NCBI RefSeq assembly: GCF_901827175.1 | Contig: NZ_LR594663.1 | Coordinates: 124,001 to 188,000, forward strand | Length of the DNA: 64,000 bases | Reading direction: 5' to 3' | Source of the DNA: Variovorax sp. RA8 | GTDB taxonomy: Bacteria; Pseudomonadota; Gammaproteobacteria; Burkholderiales; Burkholderiaceae_C | Shown: positions 44,184-52,054 of the stretch, piece by piece | How positions within the stretch are numbered: position 1 is the stretch's first letter | How the letters are laid out: the number at the start of each line of letters is the position of its first letter | Notes under the pieces: generated by a model | Database searches by the model: none | Seen by the model: the letters and a program-made list of their open reading frames with translations, nothing else | What the model was told of the DNA's origin: nothing | Program-made: the position numbers and the translations under genes

Positions 44184-45761
44184 GGTTGTCCTCTGTGTTG
44201 GGCTGTGGAATTGTGAGCTGGCAGCAAAGCGCCTGGCAAGAAAGCCGGCGTACATGGGCGGGTTACGATTAACGGTTCCGCTGGCGCAGACCAGGCGTGG
44301 AGGCGATCGATTTCCCAAGTCCTGTGACTGAATGGTCCGGCCCATCGCTTCGTGTTGTCATGTGTGACGATGAAACGGCATCTGGCGCGCTGCGGGGGGG
44401 ATCTTGTCCGACTTCTGTGCCAAGAGGCATGGGTCGTCAGCGACCCACATCAAGCCGTCGACGCTGCACATGGCAGCCCACAGCTGCCATCGCCCTGCGT
44501 TTCCTCTACACCGAGGCGCTCACCGGCAAGCGCGAGATGGTGAACCAGGTGCTGACCATCAGTCTGGAGGAACTGTCGGAGACAATGGTCTCGCTCCTTG
44601 CTCACGGTTTGCCAAGTGCAGCGGCCGACCGGTTGTCGTTGCTCGGCCAAGTTGCTGAACTTCCGCTGGCGCAGTCGCAGGTACGCGCGCTGGAGATTAC
44701 CTGGCTGGCTCGACGCAGACCCGGCCTCATGTTTGGTGGAGCAAACAGGCCCGGCCCGGCGGCGGCGCCTCGTGAGCGCCACCTTCGCCTGGCTGACTTG
44801 GCAGCCGCGTGTTGGGGCACAGCTAAGAAGCCGGCTTGGAGCCGGCCGCGGATGATTCTTCACCTGGAAAAAGCACGCGGTGAAGGACCCCAACCCTCGG
44901 GGGCTAGGAGTGTGGGCGGCAGAATTTCGCCGCGGCTGCGGCACTGGCGGCGTGCGGAGGTTGACAGCCGCAACAGGCGACCTTCAGCCTTAGAGTCTCA
45001 CACACGTAGCCATCATCGTTGCTTTCGATTGGGGGGGGGCGCGCGCGCACACGTAGTGCATGCATCCGAGCGACTCGGCCACGCAGAACACGCGTTCTGG
45101 CAGGTTGGCAGCCCTTCCTTCCTGAATACGCACACCGTTGTGGCATGCGGGAAAGTGCGCCCGTTTCTCTTCCGGTTAGCAGTAGAGACCGAAGTTCAGC
45201 GCGAGGTGCGAAGTGGGATTTGATGACTGCCGATCATTCCGAAGGCAAGTGGCCGACTTCCTCCGAAGAACACTTCAGAACGCACCGACCTACGGCGGCA
45301 GGGGCTGGGGTCTGACGCTTTCTAGGCGGAGCCCTCCGTCTATCACAAATACTGGGGAGGCTCTCGGTGTAATCGAAGCACTCAGCCTACAGACGGAAAT
45401 CCTTGACGAGAGAACTCGTCAAGACATTGGCGCCTTCGTCGAAGGCAGATTGGCGGCACAAGAAAAGATTCAAGCGCGCACTCGAGACTACGCCATGGCG
45501 GCGGCGTCTTCATCCCGGACTGAGCAAACTTGGCAACCCATGGGTTTCCGATTCGCCCGTCCCTTTGCGACTTAACCTAGACGGACACGCCGCGGGCTTT
45601 CCGATTCCACGCCCGCGCTGCGACTAATCAAGAAGGGGCGCCCCGCGAGATGGACCGAATGGATAAGTTCCGATTCCGGATCGCTGTTGCGAATTAAAGC
45701 GGGAGGGGGCAAGTATCCGCCCGGACAAGGGAGGGGTAGCACATAACGATGGAAAAGAAGC
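44184..45761. other. 1.6-kb region without a confident gene
   Basis: The forward frame 44297-45223 is open, but no domain is recognisable and its composition looks patchy. One part (ALTGKREMVNQVLTISLEELSETMVSL) looks protein-like and could be a relic. A G9 tract followed by alternating CG/CA lies at about 45034-45053. The last 130 bases are purine-rich and may hold the promoter for the sigma-like gene. Confidence 0.4.
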
Positions 45762-46529
45762 ATGAGTACACCAACAGATGACGCGGCCCTGGGGGCCCTT
45801 GACGACCAGTCCCTCCTCGCCAAGCTGGCGCGCCGGGACTGGAAGACCGACCCCGAGTTCGTCAAGGACGAGCAGGTGTATCGCCTGCTACGCCGCGCCG
45901 AAGCCGCGGGCCGTACATCCCGCGTAGGCATGCTCAGCCGGGAGCTGGGCCGGCGCACGCTGGAGCATGCGAGGGCGTTCGCCTACCGCAGCGGCATCTA
46001 CCGCAGTTTCGGAAACCTCGATCAAGCGGCCGAGGAGCTTTCGCAATACGTGTGGGAGTGCCTGGTTACCCGCCCGGGCGATGCAGCACACGCGGAGCAG
46101 CACTTCGGCCAGCTGTTCCAGCGCCGAGCGTTTGACTTCCAGCGACGCTTGCTGGCGAAGAAGCGCAAGAGCCAGGTCAACATCGGCGACATGAGCGCCG
46201 CAGCCGGCGAGTCCGCCGGCGAAGCAAACGAAGAAGACCCGGACCTGACCGTACGTAAGGTGCTGGCGCTGCGCTCTCACGCGACCCCGGCCGCCGCACT
46301 GGAGCTCAAGCAGGCCGCTGCCGCGGCGGCGTCCAGGCTGCAGGAGGTGTTGACCAAGAACGAGTACATGACTTTCGTGATGCTCTATGTCGACGGGATG
46401 CAGGTGCAGCAGATCGCGGCCGCACTGCGCGTCTCATTGAAATCCGTCAACAACTACAAGAATGCCGCGCTCAGGAAGATCGCGGACGACAGTGCGCTCA
46501 ACGAAATGAAAAAGGAGTTCAACACATGA
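45762..46529 (+). CDS. sigma-70-family-like transcription factor
   Basis: A 255-residue helical protein. The N-terminal half has LRRAEAAGRTSRVGMLSRELG and YRSFGNLDQAAEELSQYVWECL. The C-terminal segment has TKNEYMTFVMLYVDGMQVQQIAAALRVSLKSVNNYKNAALRKIA, a region-4/LuxR-type helix-turn-helix as in ECF-like sigma factors. It opens a three-gene unit with 4-bp overlaps, reaching the metallopeptidase-helicase. It probably controls expression of this island. Whether it binds core polymerase is not clear, since region 2 is only loosely recognisable. Confidence 0.7.
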   Translation: MSTPTDDAALGALDDQSLLAKLARRDWKTDPEFVKDEQVYRLLRRAEAAGRTSRVGMLSRELGRRTLEHARAFAYRSGIYRSFGNLDQAAEELSQYVWECLVTRPGDAAHAEQHFGQLFQRRAFDFQRRLLAKKRKSQVNIGDMSAAAGESAGEANEEDPDLTVRKVLALRSHATPAAALELKQAAAAAASRLQEVLTKNEYMTFVMLYVDGMQVQQIAAALRVSLKSVNNYKNAALRKIADDSALNEMKKEFNT

Positions 46530-47161
46530 CATCGCCCAACCGTAGGCTGTCGCTCGAGGAAGTGCTGGACGCGTTCTTCTTCTCCGCAGATGCGCCCGAT
46601 GCCACCATGGTGGCACGCGCCTGCGACAGCTATCCGGAGTACCGTGAAGACATCATGGAGTTTGCCGCTCTGTGGTCTTCGTATGAAGCGTCGCCGGAGC
46701 CTGCGCCAGAGGCTCTTGGTGAAGTCAACGAGGAGGCGATTGACCGCATCCAAAGCCAAGTGCTCAACTTTCTGCATCATCAGAGGCAGCAAGCCGCTTC
46801 CGACCCAGACATCGAGAAGGTTCGCGCTTCCATCGACGGTTTGGCCGGAAGCAAACTGAGGCTCGCCGCGAAGGCGGCGAGCCTTGGTGATTCCACACTG
46901 CTGCTGCAGAAGATTCTCTCCAAGCAGATTCGCGATGTCCCACGCTTTGTCCTAAGTCAATTGGCGCAGCACTTGAATGTCGCGACTCGGTTGTTTGAAG
47001 AGATGTTGGGACCTCGACTAACCGGGGCGATCAGCTACAAGTCATCCAACAAACCCAATCTTCCGACCATAGAATCGTGGGAAGAGGCAGTGCGGGCTTT
47101 GCCCGTGGACGAAGCTGAAAAGAAAAGACTCATTGCGCTTCGGGAGAAAGAACCAGCTTGA
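46526..47161 (+). CDS. hypothetical protein with a possible HTH segment, partner of the sigma-like factor
   Basis: 211 residues, starting inside the upstream gene (ATGA) after AAAAAGGAG, and ending in a TTGA overlap with the helicase. The acidic N-terminal part (LSLEEVLDAFFFSADAPD) precedes KLRLAAKAASLGDSTLLLQKIL...VPRFVLSQLAQHLNVATRLFEEML, which resembles a compact helix-turn-helix. Overlap with a sigma-like gene on one side and an IrrE-type protease on the other suggests a repressor or anti-sigma role with cleavage control. This is inference; no family is recognised. Confidence 0.5.
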   Translation: MTSPNRRLSLEEVLDAFFFSADAPDATMVARACDSYPEYREDIMEFAALWSSYEASPEPAPEALGEVNEEAIDRIQSQVLNFLHHQRQQAASDPDIEKVRASIDGLAGSKLRLAAKAASLGDSTLLLQKILSKQIRDVPRFVLSQLAQHLNVATRLFEEMLGPRLTGAISYKSSNKPNLPTIESWEEAVRALPVDEAEKKRLIALREKEPA

Positions 47162-50100
47162 CCCCCTTCCATCGTGCGCGCGAGGCAGCCAGGGCGTTGC
47201 GTGAAGCCCATCTCGGAAGCCGCGCGGGTGACGCCGTTGCCGCCCAGGAGCTGCTCAAGGCGATCGCCCACGAAAGTGCCGAAGACTTCGAGATCTCTGT
47301 CGCGAGTCCCCGCGACAAGACGCTCGGAGGGGCGGATGCACTGCTGATTCGCAAGTTTCGCCAGATCATCGTGCGCAACGACGCAAGTGCGCAGGAGCAG
47401 GCCGCGCTCATCGCGCACGAATTCGGTCACTGGAAGCTGCACGACGAACACCACGACAGTTGCCACCAGGTCCTGGATTCGACCTTGCAGCCCGCGAACG
47501 GCGACACCTTTGGTGCCCAGAAGGTGGAATCGTACGGAGTCCGTGAACGCTCCGAGCTGCAAGCCAACGTCTTTGCTCGCGAACTCCTGCTGCCGCGCGC
47601 AGTGGCCCGAGCCGAATTCCTTCGCGGAAGGACCGCCAGCCAGTTGGCCGGCGCGCTCGGTCTCCCGCTTGAACTCGTTCGCCAGCAACTTCTCGATGCC
47701 TTGCTGCTGCCGCAGCCGCAGCCGTCGGCCAGCAAGCCACGCGAACCGATCGTGGCGACACCCGAGCAAAAGGCGGCTGCCACATCGCCCGCGGAAGTCT
47801 CGCTCGTGGTCGCAGGCCCTGGCACGGGAAAGACCGCCACCTTGCTCCTGCGCGTCCAGCACTTGCTCGCCAGTGGCGTCAAGCCGCGCGAGATCCTCGT
47901 CCTGACCTTCTCGAACCGCGCGGCTCGCGAGTTGATGGACCGGCTTCAGGACCTGAAGATCGAAGGCGTGGACGAGATGTGGGTGGGAACCTTCCACGCT
48001 TTCGGCCTGGAGTTCCTGCGAAAGAACCACGACAGGTTCGGGCTGGGGCCTCAGCTTGGCGTCGCCGACAAGATGGCCCAGATCGCACTGCTGGAACCGC
48101 ACATCTACGGTCTTGGCCTGAAGGCGTTCAACCCTCTGGGCGATCCCCTGGATTGGCTCAAGCTCGCGGTGAATGCGATACAGCGCGGCAAGGACGAGCT
48201 TGCCGATGCCAAGGCTTTCGCCAAGGCGGTCGAGAAATCGGCAGCGGACACCGGCGAAGCCGAGTTGGCGAAGCAACGCGACATCGCGAAGCTGTACGAC
48301 TGCTACGAAACGGAGATCCGCAAGAAGGGCAATCTGGTCGACCTCGGCGATCTGGTGATGCTTCCCGCGTTGGCGCTGTCGAAGGATTTCGCCGCCTATG
48401 CGGACACGGTCGGTCGCTTCCAGCACGTCCTCGTCGATGAGTACCAGGACGTCAATCGCGCCAGCGCGATGCTGGTCAAGGCCATCAAGAGCCACGCTTG
48501 CACGCTCTGGGTGGTGGGCGACGCACGCCAGGCCATCTACCGGTTTCGCGGTGCGTCCATGGCAAACATCGTCCGTTTCAAGGATGACTACGCCAAGCAC
48601 ACCGTCTTTCCGCTGAACGAGAACCGCCGCAGTTACGAAGAAGTCGTCAGGGTTTTCGAGCACACCGGCCGCGAGAGCAACCCGTTGCAGATGATGCTGC
48701 CACTGGACGACGTTTCGCCAGCGCGCGGCGCGAGCGGCATCAAGCCCCGTCACGTTCAATGCGGCGACACCGAAATACTCCACGGTGAACTGGTTGCCAA
48801 CGTGCAGCGAATCCACAAGGGGAACGGCCAGGGTGAGGTCGCCTACAGGGACCAGGTCGTCCTGGCAAGCAAGCACGAAGCGTGTGGCGAGGCCGCCCGC
48901 GTATTGAATTCGGCCGGTGTGCCCGCGCTTTATCTCGGCGACATCTTCCAGCGCCCGGAGATCAAGGACCTTCTGGCGCTCCTGCAGCTGTTCATCGATC
49001 GCTCGGGCGCGGCGGTCCTGCGCGTTGCGCAGCTGCCCGGGTTTCAGCTGCCTGCCGCTGACATCGAGCTACTGCTCCCGTGGCTGAAGGCAAACCGTCC
49101 CGAGCCGCTGTCTTGGCTGCGCGCTCCGCCGGCGGGCACTTCGAACGCAGGCCGGATCATGCTGCAGCGCTGGGCCGACACCCTCGGCGGCCTGGCATCG
49201 AACGACTCGCCCTGGGAAGTGATCTGCTCGATCCTGCTGGACCGAACACAAATCCTTCACCCACTGCTGGCCGACGACGGCATCCTGGCCGTAACCCGCA
49301 GGCTTGCCCTGTGGCAGTTCATCTACTACCTGCGTGTGCCTGACGGCGGCGTGGCGTACCAGACCGTCGGCAGCTTCATCACGCGCTTGCGTCGGCGCCT
49401 GCGCGTGGGCGAAGACCGCGAGCTGCGAATACCGCCACCGGAAGCCGACAGCCTGGATGCCGTCGCGGTGATGACCATTCACGGAAGCAAGGGTCTGGAG
49501 TTCGAGGCGGTCCACCTGGTGGACATCGACGCGCGCCACTTTCGCGCCGGAACGGATCCAGAGCTGGTGCCCCGTTCACTGCTGAGGGCGGTCGCGAAGA
49601 CTGAGAATTTCGAGGAGGAGACCGAAGCGTCCAACCGGCTGTACGTCGCGTTGTCGCGCGCCAGGGAACACCTCGTCCTCTACGAGCGACAGGGACACTA
49701 CAACGCCGAGTGCGTGCAGGCAGTGGCCGACGCGGAACATCTCTTCGAGCAGGTGCCCGGCAGATTCAGGTTGGTTCAGCCGGGACCGGCCCCTTCGCCT
49801 CCCGCGACTGGATCGTTGCCGGCCAGCTATCCACTCGGTGGATTTCTCGCCTATCGCGTCTGCCCGCGCCGCTACTACTACGACTTCATCAGACAGCTGG
49901 CTCCTTCTGCTGGCTTGCATCCGGCCGCCCTGGTCGAAGGCGCCGTGATGAGGGACCTGTTCGTACCCCACGGGCAGGACCCGAGCGTTCCATCCAACGA
50001 GGTCGACACGGTGTTGGTCGCGCTGCGGCCGGCGTTCGCCGACTCGATCCCGCATCTGAAAGCGTACGCGGAGCAGTTGCTTGCGTCCGGCCGCAAATGG

Positions 50101-50499
50101 CTCGGACAACCACGTGCGGCAATGGGCAAGCCGGTGATCGTGCACTGCGCCGGCCTGCCGCTGGAGGTTTCGCCCCATCGTGTCACCAAGTCACCGGACG
50201 GCCGGGTCGTTACCCTGGAGTTCGTGCGGAACAAGCCACCCGGCAGCTGGAGCCGCCAGCACCAGGCCCTGCGGTGGGTCCTGAAGTACCTGCGCGAGCG
50301 TTATCCGGACTACTCTTTCACCGGCAGCCTGTTTGCGCTGGGCGCCGATCAGGCCTTTTCCGTTGCGGCATATGGACGCCTGCCAGACGACTTCGTGTTG
50401 GTATCGGTCGCGAAGCGCCTGATGAGCGGCGACTTCACGGCCGCGCCCAGTTCCTGGGAGTGCCCGAAGTGCCGGCACTTCATGCACTGCCCCGCCTGA
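47158..50499 (+). CDS. fusion of ImmA/IrrE metallopeptidase, UvrD-like helicase and RecB-like nuclease domains
   Basis: 1113 residues from a TTG start (TTGA overlap; GGGAGAAAG upstream). Residues about 1-185 are a zinc peptidase of the ImmA/IrrE type: HEFGH at 87-91 and the downstream SELQANVFARELLLP supplying the third ligand. Residues about 200-880 are an SF1A helicase: Walker A AGPGTGKT at 219-226, LVDEYQDVN, WVVGDARQAIYRFRGA, MTIHGSKGLEFE, LYVALSRAREHLVLY. The C-terminal part starts with YRVCPRRYYYDF and ends WECPKCRHFMHCPA. This Cys arrangement is typical of Fe-S RecB/AddB/Cas4-like nucleases, though the catalytic D-ExK is not obvious. It suggests a DNA-processing defence enzyme with a built-in regulatory protease. 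Confidence 0.85.
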   Translation: MTPFHRAREAARALREAHLGSRAGDAVAAQELLKAIAHESAEDFEISVASPRDKTLGGADALLIRKFRQIIVRNDASAQEQAALIAHEFGHWKLHDEHHDSCHQVLDSTLQPANGDTFGAQKVESYGVRERSELQANVFARELLLPRAVARAEFLRGRTASQLAGALGLPLELVRQQLLDALLLPQPQPSASKPREPIVATPEQKAAATSPAEVSLVVAGPGTGKTATLLLRVQHLLASGVKPREILVLTFSNRAARELMDRLQDLKIEGVDEMWVGTFHAFGLEFLRKNHDRFGLGPQLGVADKMAQIALLEPHIYGLGLKAFNPLGDPLDWLKLAVNAIQRGKDELADAKAFAKAVEKSAADTGEAELAKQRDIAKLYDCYETEIRKKGNLVDLGDLVMLPALALSKDFAAYADTVGRFQHVLVDEYQDVNRASAMLVKAIKSHACTLWVVGDARQAIYRFRGASMANIVRFKDDYAKHTVFPLNENRRSYEEVVRVFEHTGRESNPLQMMLPLDDVSPARGASGIKPRHVQCGDTEILHGELVANVQRIHKGNGQGEVAYRDQVVLASKHEACGEAARVLNSAGVPALYLGDIFQRPEIKDLLALLQLFIDRSGAAVLRVAQLPGFQLPAADIELLLPWLKANRPEPLSWLRAPPAGTSNAGRIMLQRWADTLGGLASNDSPWEVICSILLDRTQILHPLLADDGILAVTRRLALWQFIYYLRVPDGGVAYQTVGSFITRLRRRLRVGEDRELRIPPPEADSLDAVAVMTIHGSKGLEFEAVHLVDIDARHFRAGTDPELVPRSLLRAVAKTENFEEETEASNRLYVALSRAREHLVLYERQGHYNAECVQAVADAEHLFEQVPGRFRLVQPGPAPSPPATGSLPASYPLGGFLAYRVCPRRYYYDFIRQLAPSAGLHPAALVEGAVMRDLFVPHGQDPSVPSNEVDTVLVALRPAFADSIPHLKAYAEQLLASGRKWLGQPRAAMGKPVIVHCAGLPLEVSPHRVTKSPDGRVVTLEFVRNKPPGSWSRQHQALRWVLKYLRERYPDYSFTGSLFALGADQAFSVAAYGRLPDDFVLVSVAKRLMSGDFTAAPSSWECPKCRHFMHCPA

Positions 50500-50599
50500 G
50501 CCCAGGCCACACCCCTCCTTCCGATTCCTACTCGTCCTTGCGACTGACCCTGTATGAGCGCCGCATGTCGCGGGGCTCTTCGAGTCAAGGAGCAAGGAC

Positions 50600-51112
50600 A
50601 TGCCCGCAACCCGCATCTATATCCAGTCGGAACACTTCCCCGACATCAAGCTGATCGAGATAGACAGCGAAGCCACCCTCACCGACCTGAAGAAGGCGGC
50701 GCTCGCGTTGATGCCCGCCGGCACCCCGACCGACGACTTGCAGTTGTCGGTGGAAAGCGATGACGACGGCAAGAGCGCGCCGATCGACGAGCGCCATGCG
50801 CGCGTCAAGGACCTGGCGAAGGGCCGCGGCGTGCACATCCACCTGCATCGCTGCAAGCACATCGAGATCACCGTGCGCTTTGGCAACGAGCAGGTGGACC
50901 ACAAGTTCCCGCCGGCAACGACCATCGGCCATGTGCGCAAGTGGGCCGGCCTCAAGTTGGGCATGCAGCCCAGCGACATCGCCGAGCACGTGCTGCAGAT
51001 CCAGGGCACCCAGACGCAGCCGGACGTTGACACCCACGTCGGCGCATTGGCCAAGTGCCCGAACTGCTCGCTGGCGTTCGACCTCGTGCCCGCTCACCGC
51101 ATCAACGGTTAA
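50600..51112 (+). CDS. ubiquitin-like protein with two beta-grasp domains
   Basis: 170 residues with SD AAGGAGCAAGG. The N-terminal half (TRIYIQSEHFPDIKLIEIDS, ATLTDLKKAALALM, VKDLAKGRGVHIHLHR) and the second half (KHIEITVRFGNEQVDHKFPP, ATTIGHVRKWAGLKLGM, HVLQIQGTQTQPDVDTHVG) each show the strand-strand-helix-strand pattern of ubiquitin. It ends AHRING with a C-terminal glycine, as needed for E1 activation without trimming. A CPNC pair near residue 150 is unusual. It heads an operon with E2-like, JAB and E1-like genes, which is the basis for the call. Confidence 0.82.
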   Translation: MPATRIYIQSEHFPDIKLIEIDSEATLTDLKKAALALMPAGTPTDDLQLSVESDDDGKSAPIDERHARVKDLAKGRGVHIHLHRCKHIEITVRFGNEQVDHKFPPATTIGHVRKWAGLKLGMQPSDIAEHVLQIQGTQTQPDVDTHVGALAKCPNCSLAFDLVPAHRING

Positions 51113-51125
51113 GGGAACAAGGAAC

Positions 51126-51584
51126 ATGGCGCCGGACGAAAAAGCGTTGCGGGCCGACCTGGTTTCGGCACGCTTCCTGTCGGGAGAGGACCGCGGCCGC
51201 TGGAAATTCGAGAAGCTCGAGTGGCCGCACCTCTTCGTCACAGTGAACGCGCGCGATGGGCGCGCGTTCACGCTGCGCCTGCACTGCGGCGGCTTCCCGG
51301 GCCAAGGCCCGACCGGGACCTTCTGGGACATGGCCTCCGGCGCCCGGTTGGCCTTCGCCCGCTGGCCCGTCGGCGGCGAGCGCATCAGCCTCGCATTCAA
51401 GCCCGGCTGGAAGGACGGCAACGCCCTCTACATCCCCTGCGACCGCGAGTCCTTCGAAGGTCACACCGACTGGCCCGCCAAGTACCCGCAATTGATCTGG
51501 AAACCGGCGAAGGGCATTACCCATTACCTGGAGGTCGTTCATGATCTTCTTCAGAGCCGCGACTACGCCTGCGCCCCTGCTTGA
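51126..51584 (+). CDS. E2-like (UBC-fold) conjugating protein
   Basis: 152 residues starting 13 bp after the Ubl gene. The pattern HLFVTVNARDGRAFTLRLHC, then GFPGQGPTGTFWD, then AFKPGWKDGNALYIPCDRES, then HTDWPAKYPQLIWKPAKGI and a final helix YLEVVHDLL fits bacterial E2-like proteins. C105 in YIPCDR is the candidate thioester cysteine, with H113 nearby. It overlaps the JAB gene by 44 bp, indicating tight coupling. It would carry the activated Ubl to its target. I see no E3-like gene. Confidence 0.78.
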   Translation: MAPDEKALRADLVSARFLSGEDRGRWKFEKLEWPHLFVTVNARDGRAFTLRLHCGGFPGQGPTGTFWDMASGARLAFARWPVGGERISLAFKPGWKDGNALYIPCDRESFEGHTDWPAKYPQLIWKPAKGITHYLEVVHDLLQSRDYACAPA

Positions 51585-52053
51585 GATGCCGGAGGCACTC
51601 TGGGCTGAGCTCATTGCGCACCTGCGCCGGCAAGGCGGCGGTGTGCGCGAAAGCGGTGCCTTTCTGCTCGGAAAGAAGGAGCCGTCCAGGCGCGTCATCA
51701 CGCATTTCCTGCCCTACGAACAGCTCCAGCCGGACGCGCTTCACGACGACTACGTCGCGCTCAACGCCGCCAGCTTCGCCGCGCTGTGGGAGCTTTGCGC
51801 AAGGCTCGACGTGAGCGTTGTAGCCGACGTTCACACCCATCGCTTCGGCGCGGGTCAGAGCCTGTCCGATCGCACGAACCCGATGGTCGCCTTGTCGGGG
51901 CACATCGCGCTCATCGTGCCGCAGTTCGCGCAGGGCCGTGTGCGCATCGTGGATGTGAACATGTACGTCTACCAGGGCAGCCATCGCTGGACGACCTTCA
52001 AGGGTTCCGATGTGCAGGCCCGTCTGCGAGTGACCTCGGATGGAGGTAAGTGA
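51541..52053 (+). CDS. JAB/JAMM-domain (MPN) metallopeptidase
   Basis: 170 residues. The JAMM zinc site is visible: E37 in RESGAFLLG, H98 and H100 in DVHTHRFG, S107 and D110 in QSLSDRTNP. The His-to-Ser spacing is one residue shorter than the classical HxHx7SxxD. Such enzymes remove or process ubiquitin-like proteins. Because the Ubl already ends in glycine, this one more likely reverses conjugation. It ends 1 bp before the E1-like gene start. Confidence 0.88.
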   Translation: MIFFRAATTPAPLLEMPEALWAELIAHLRRQGGGVRESGAFLLGKKEPSRRVITHFLPYEQLQPDALHDDYVALNAASFAALWELCARLDVSVVADVHTHRFGAGQSLSDRTNPMVALSGHIALIVPQFAQGRVRIVDVNMYVYQGSHRWTTFKGSDVQARLRVTSDGGK

Positions 52054-52054
52054 C

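Noticed and set aside
44297..45223. 308-codon forward frame
   Set aside because: No domain, changing composition along its length, and no convincing start. Kept only as a possible relic within the gap entry.
47035..48876. 613-codon minus-strand frame opposite the helicase fusion
   Set aside because: Shadow of the forward gene, which has intact helicase and protease motifs. No start signal or family pattern on the reverse strand.
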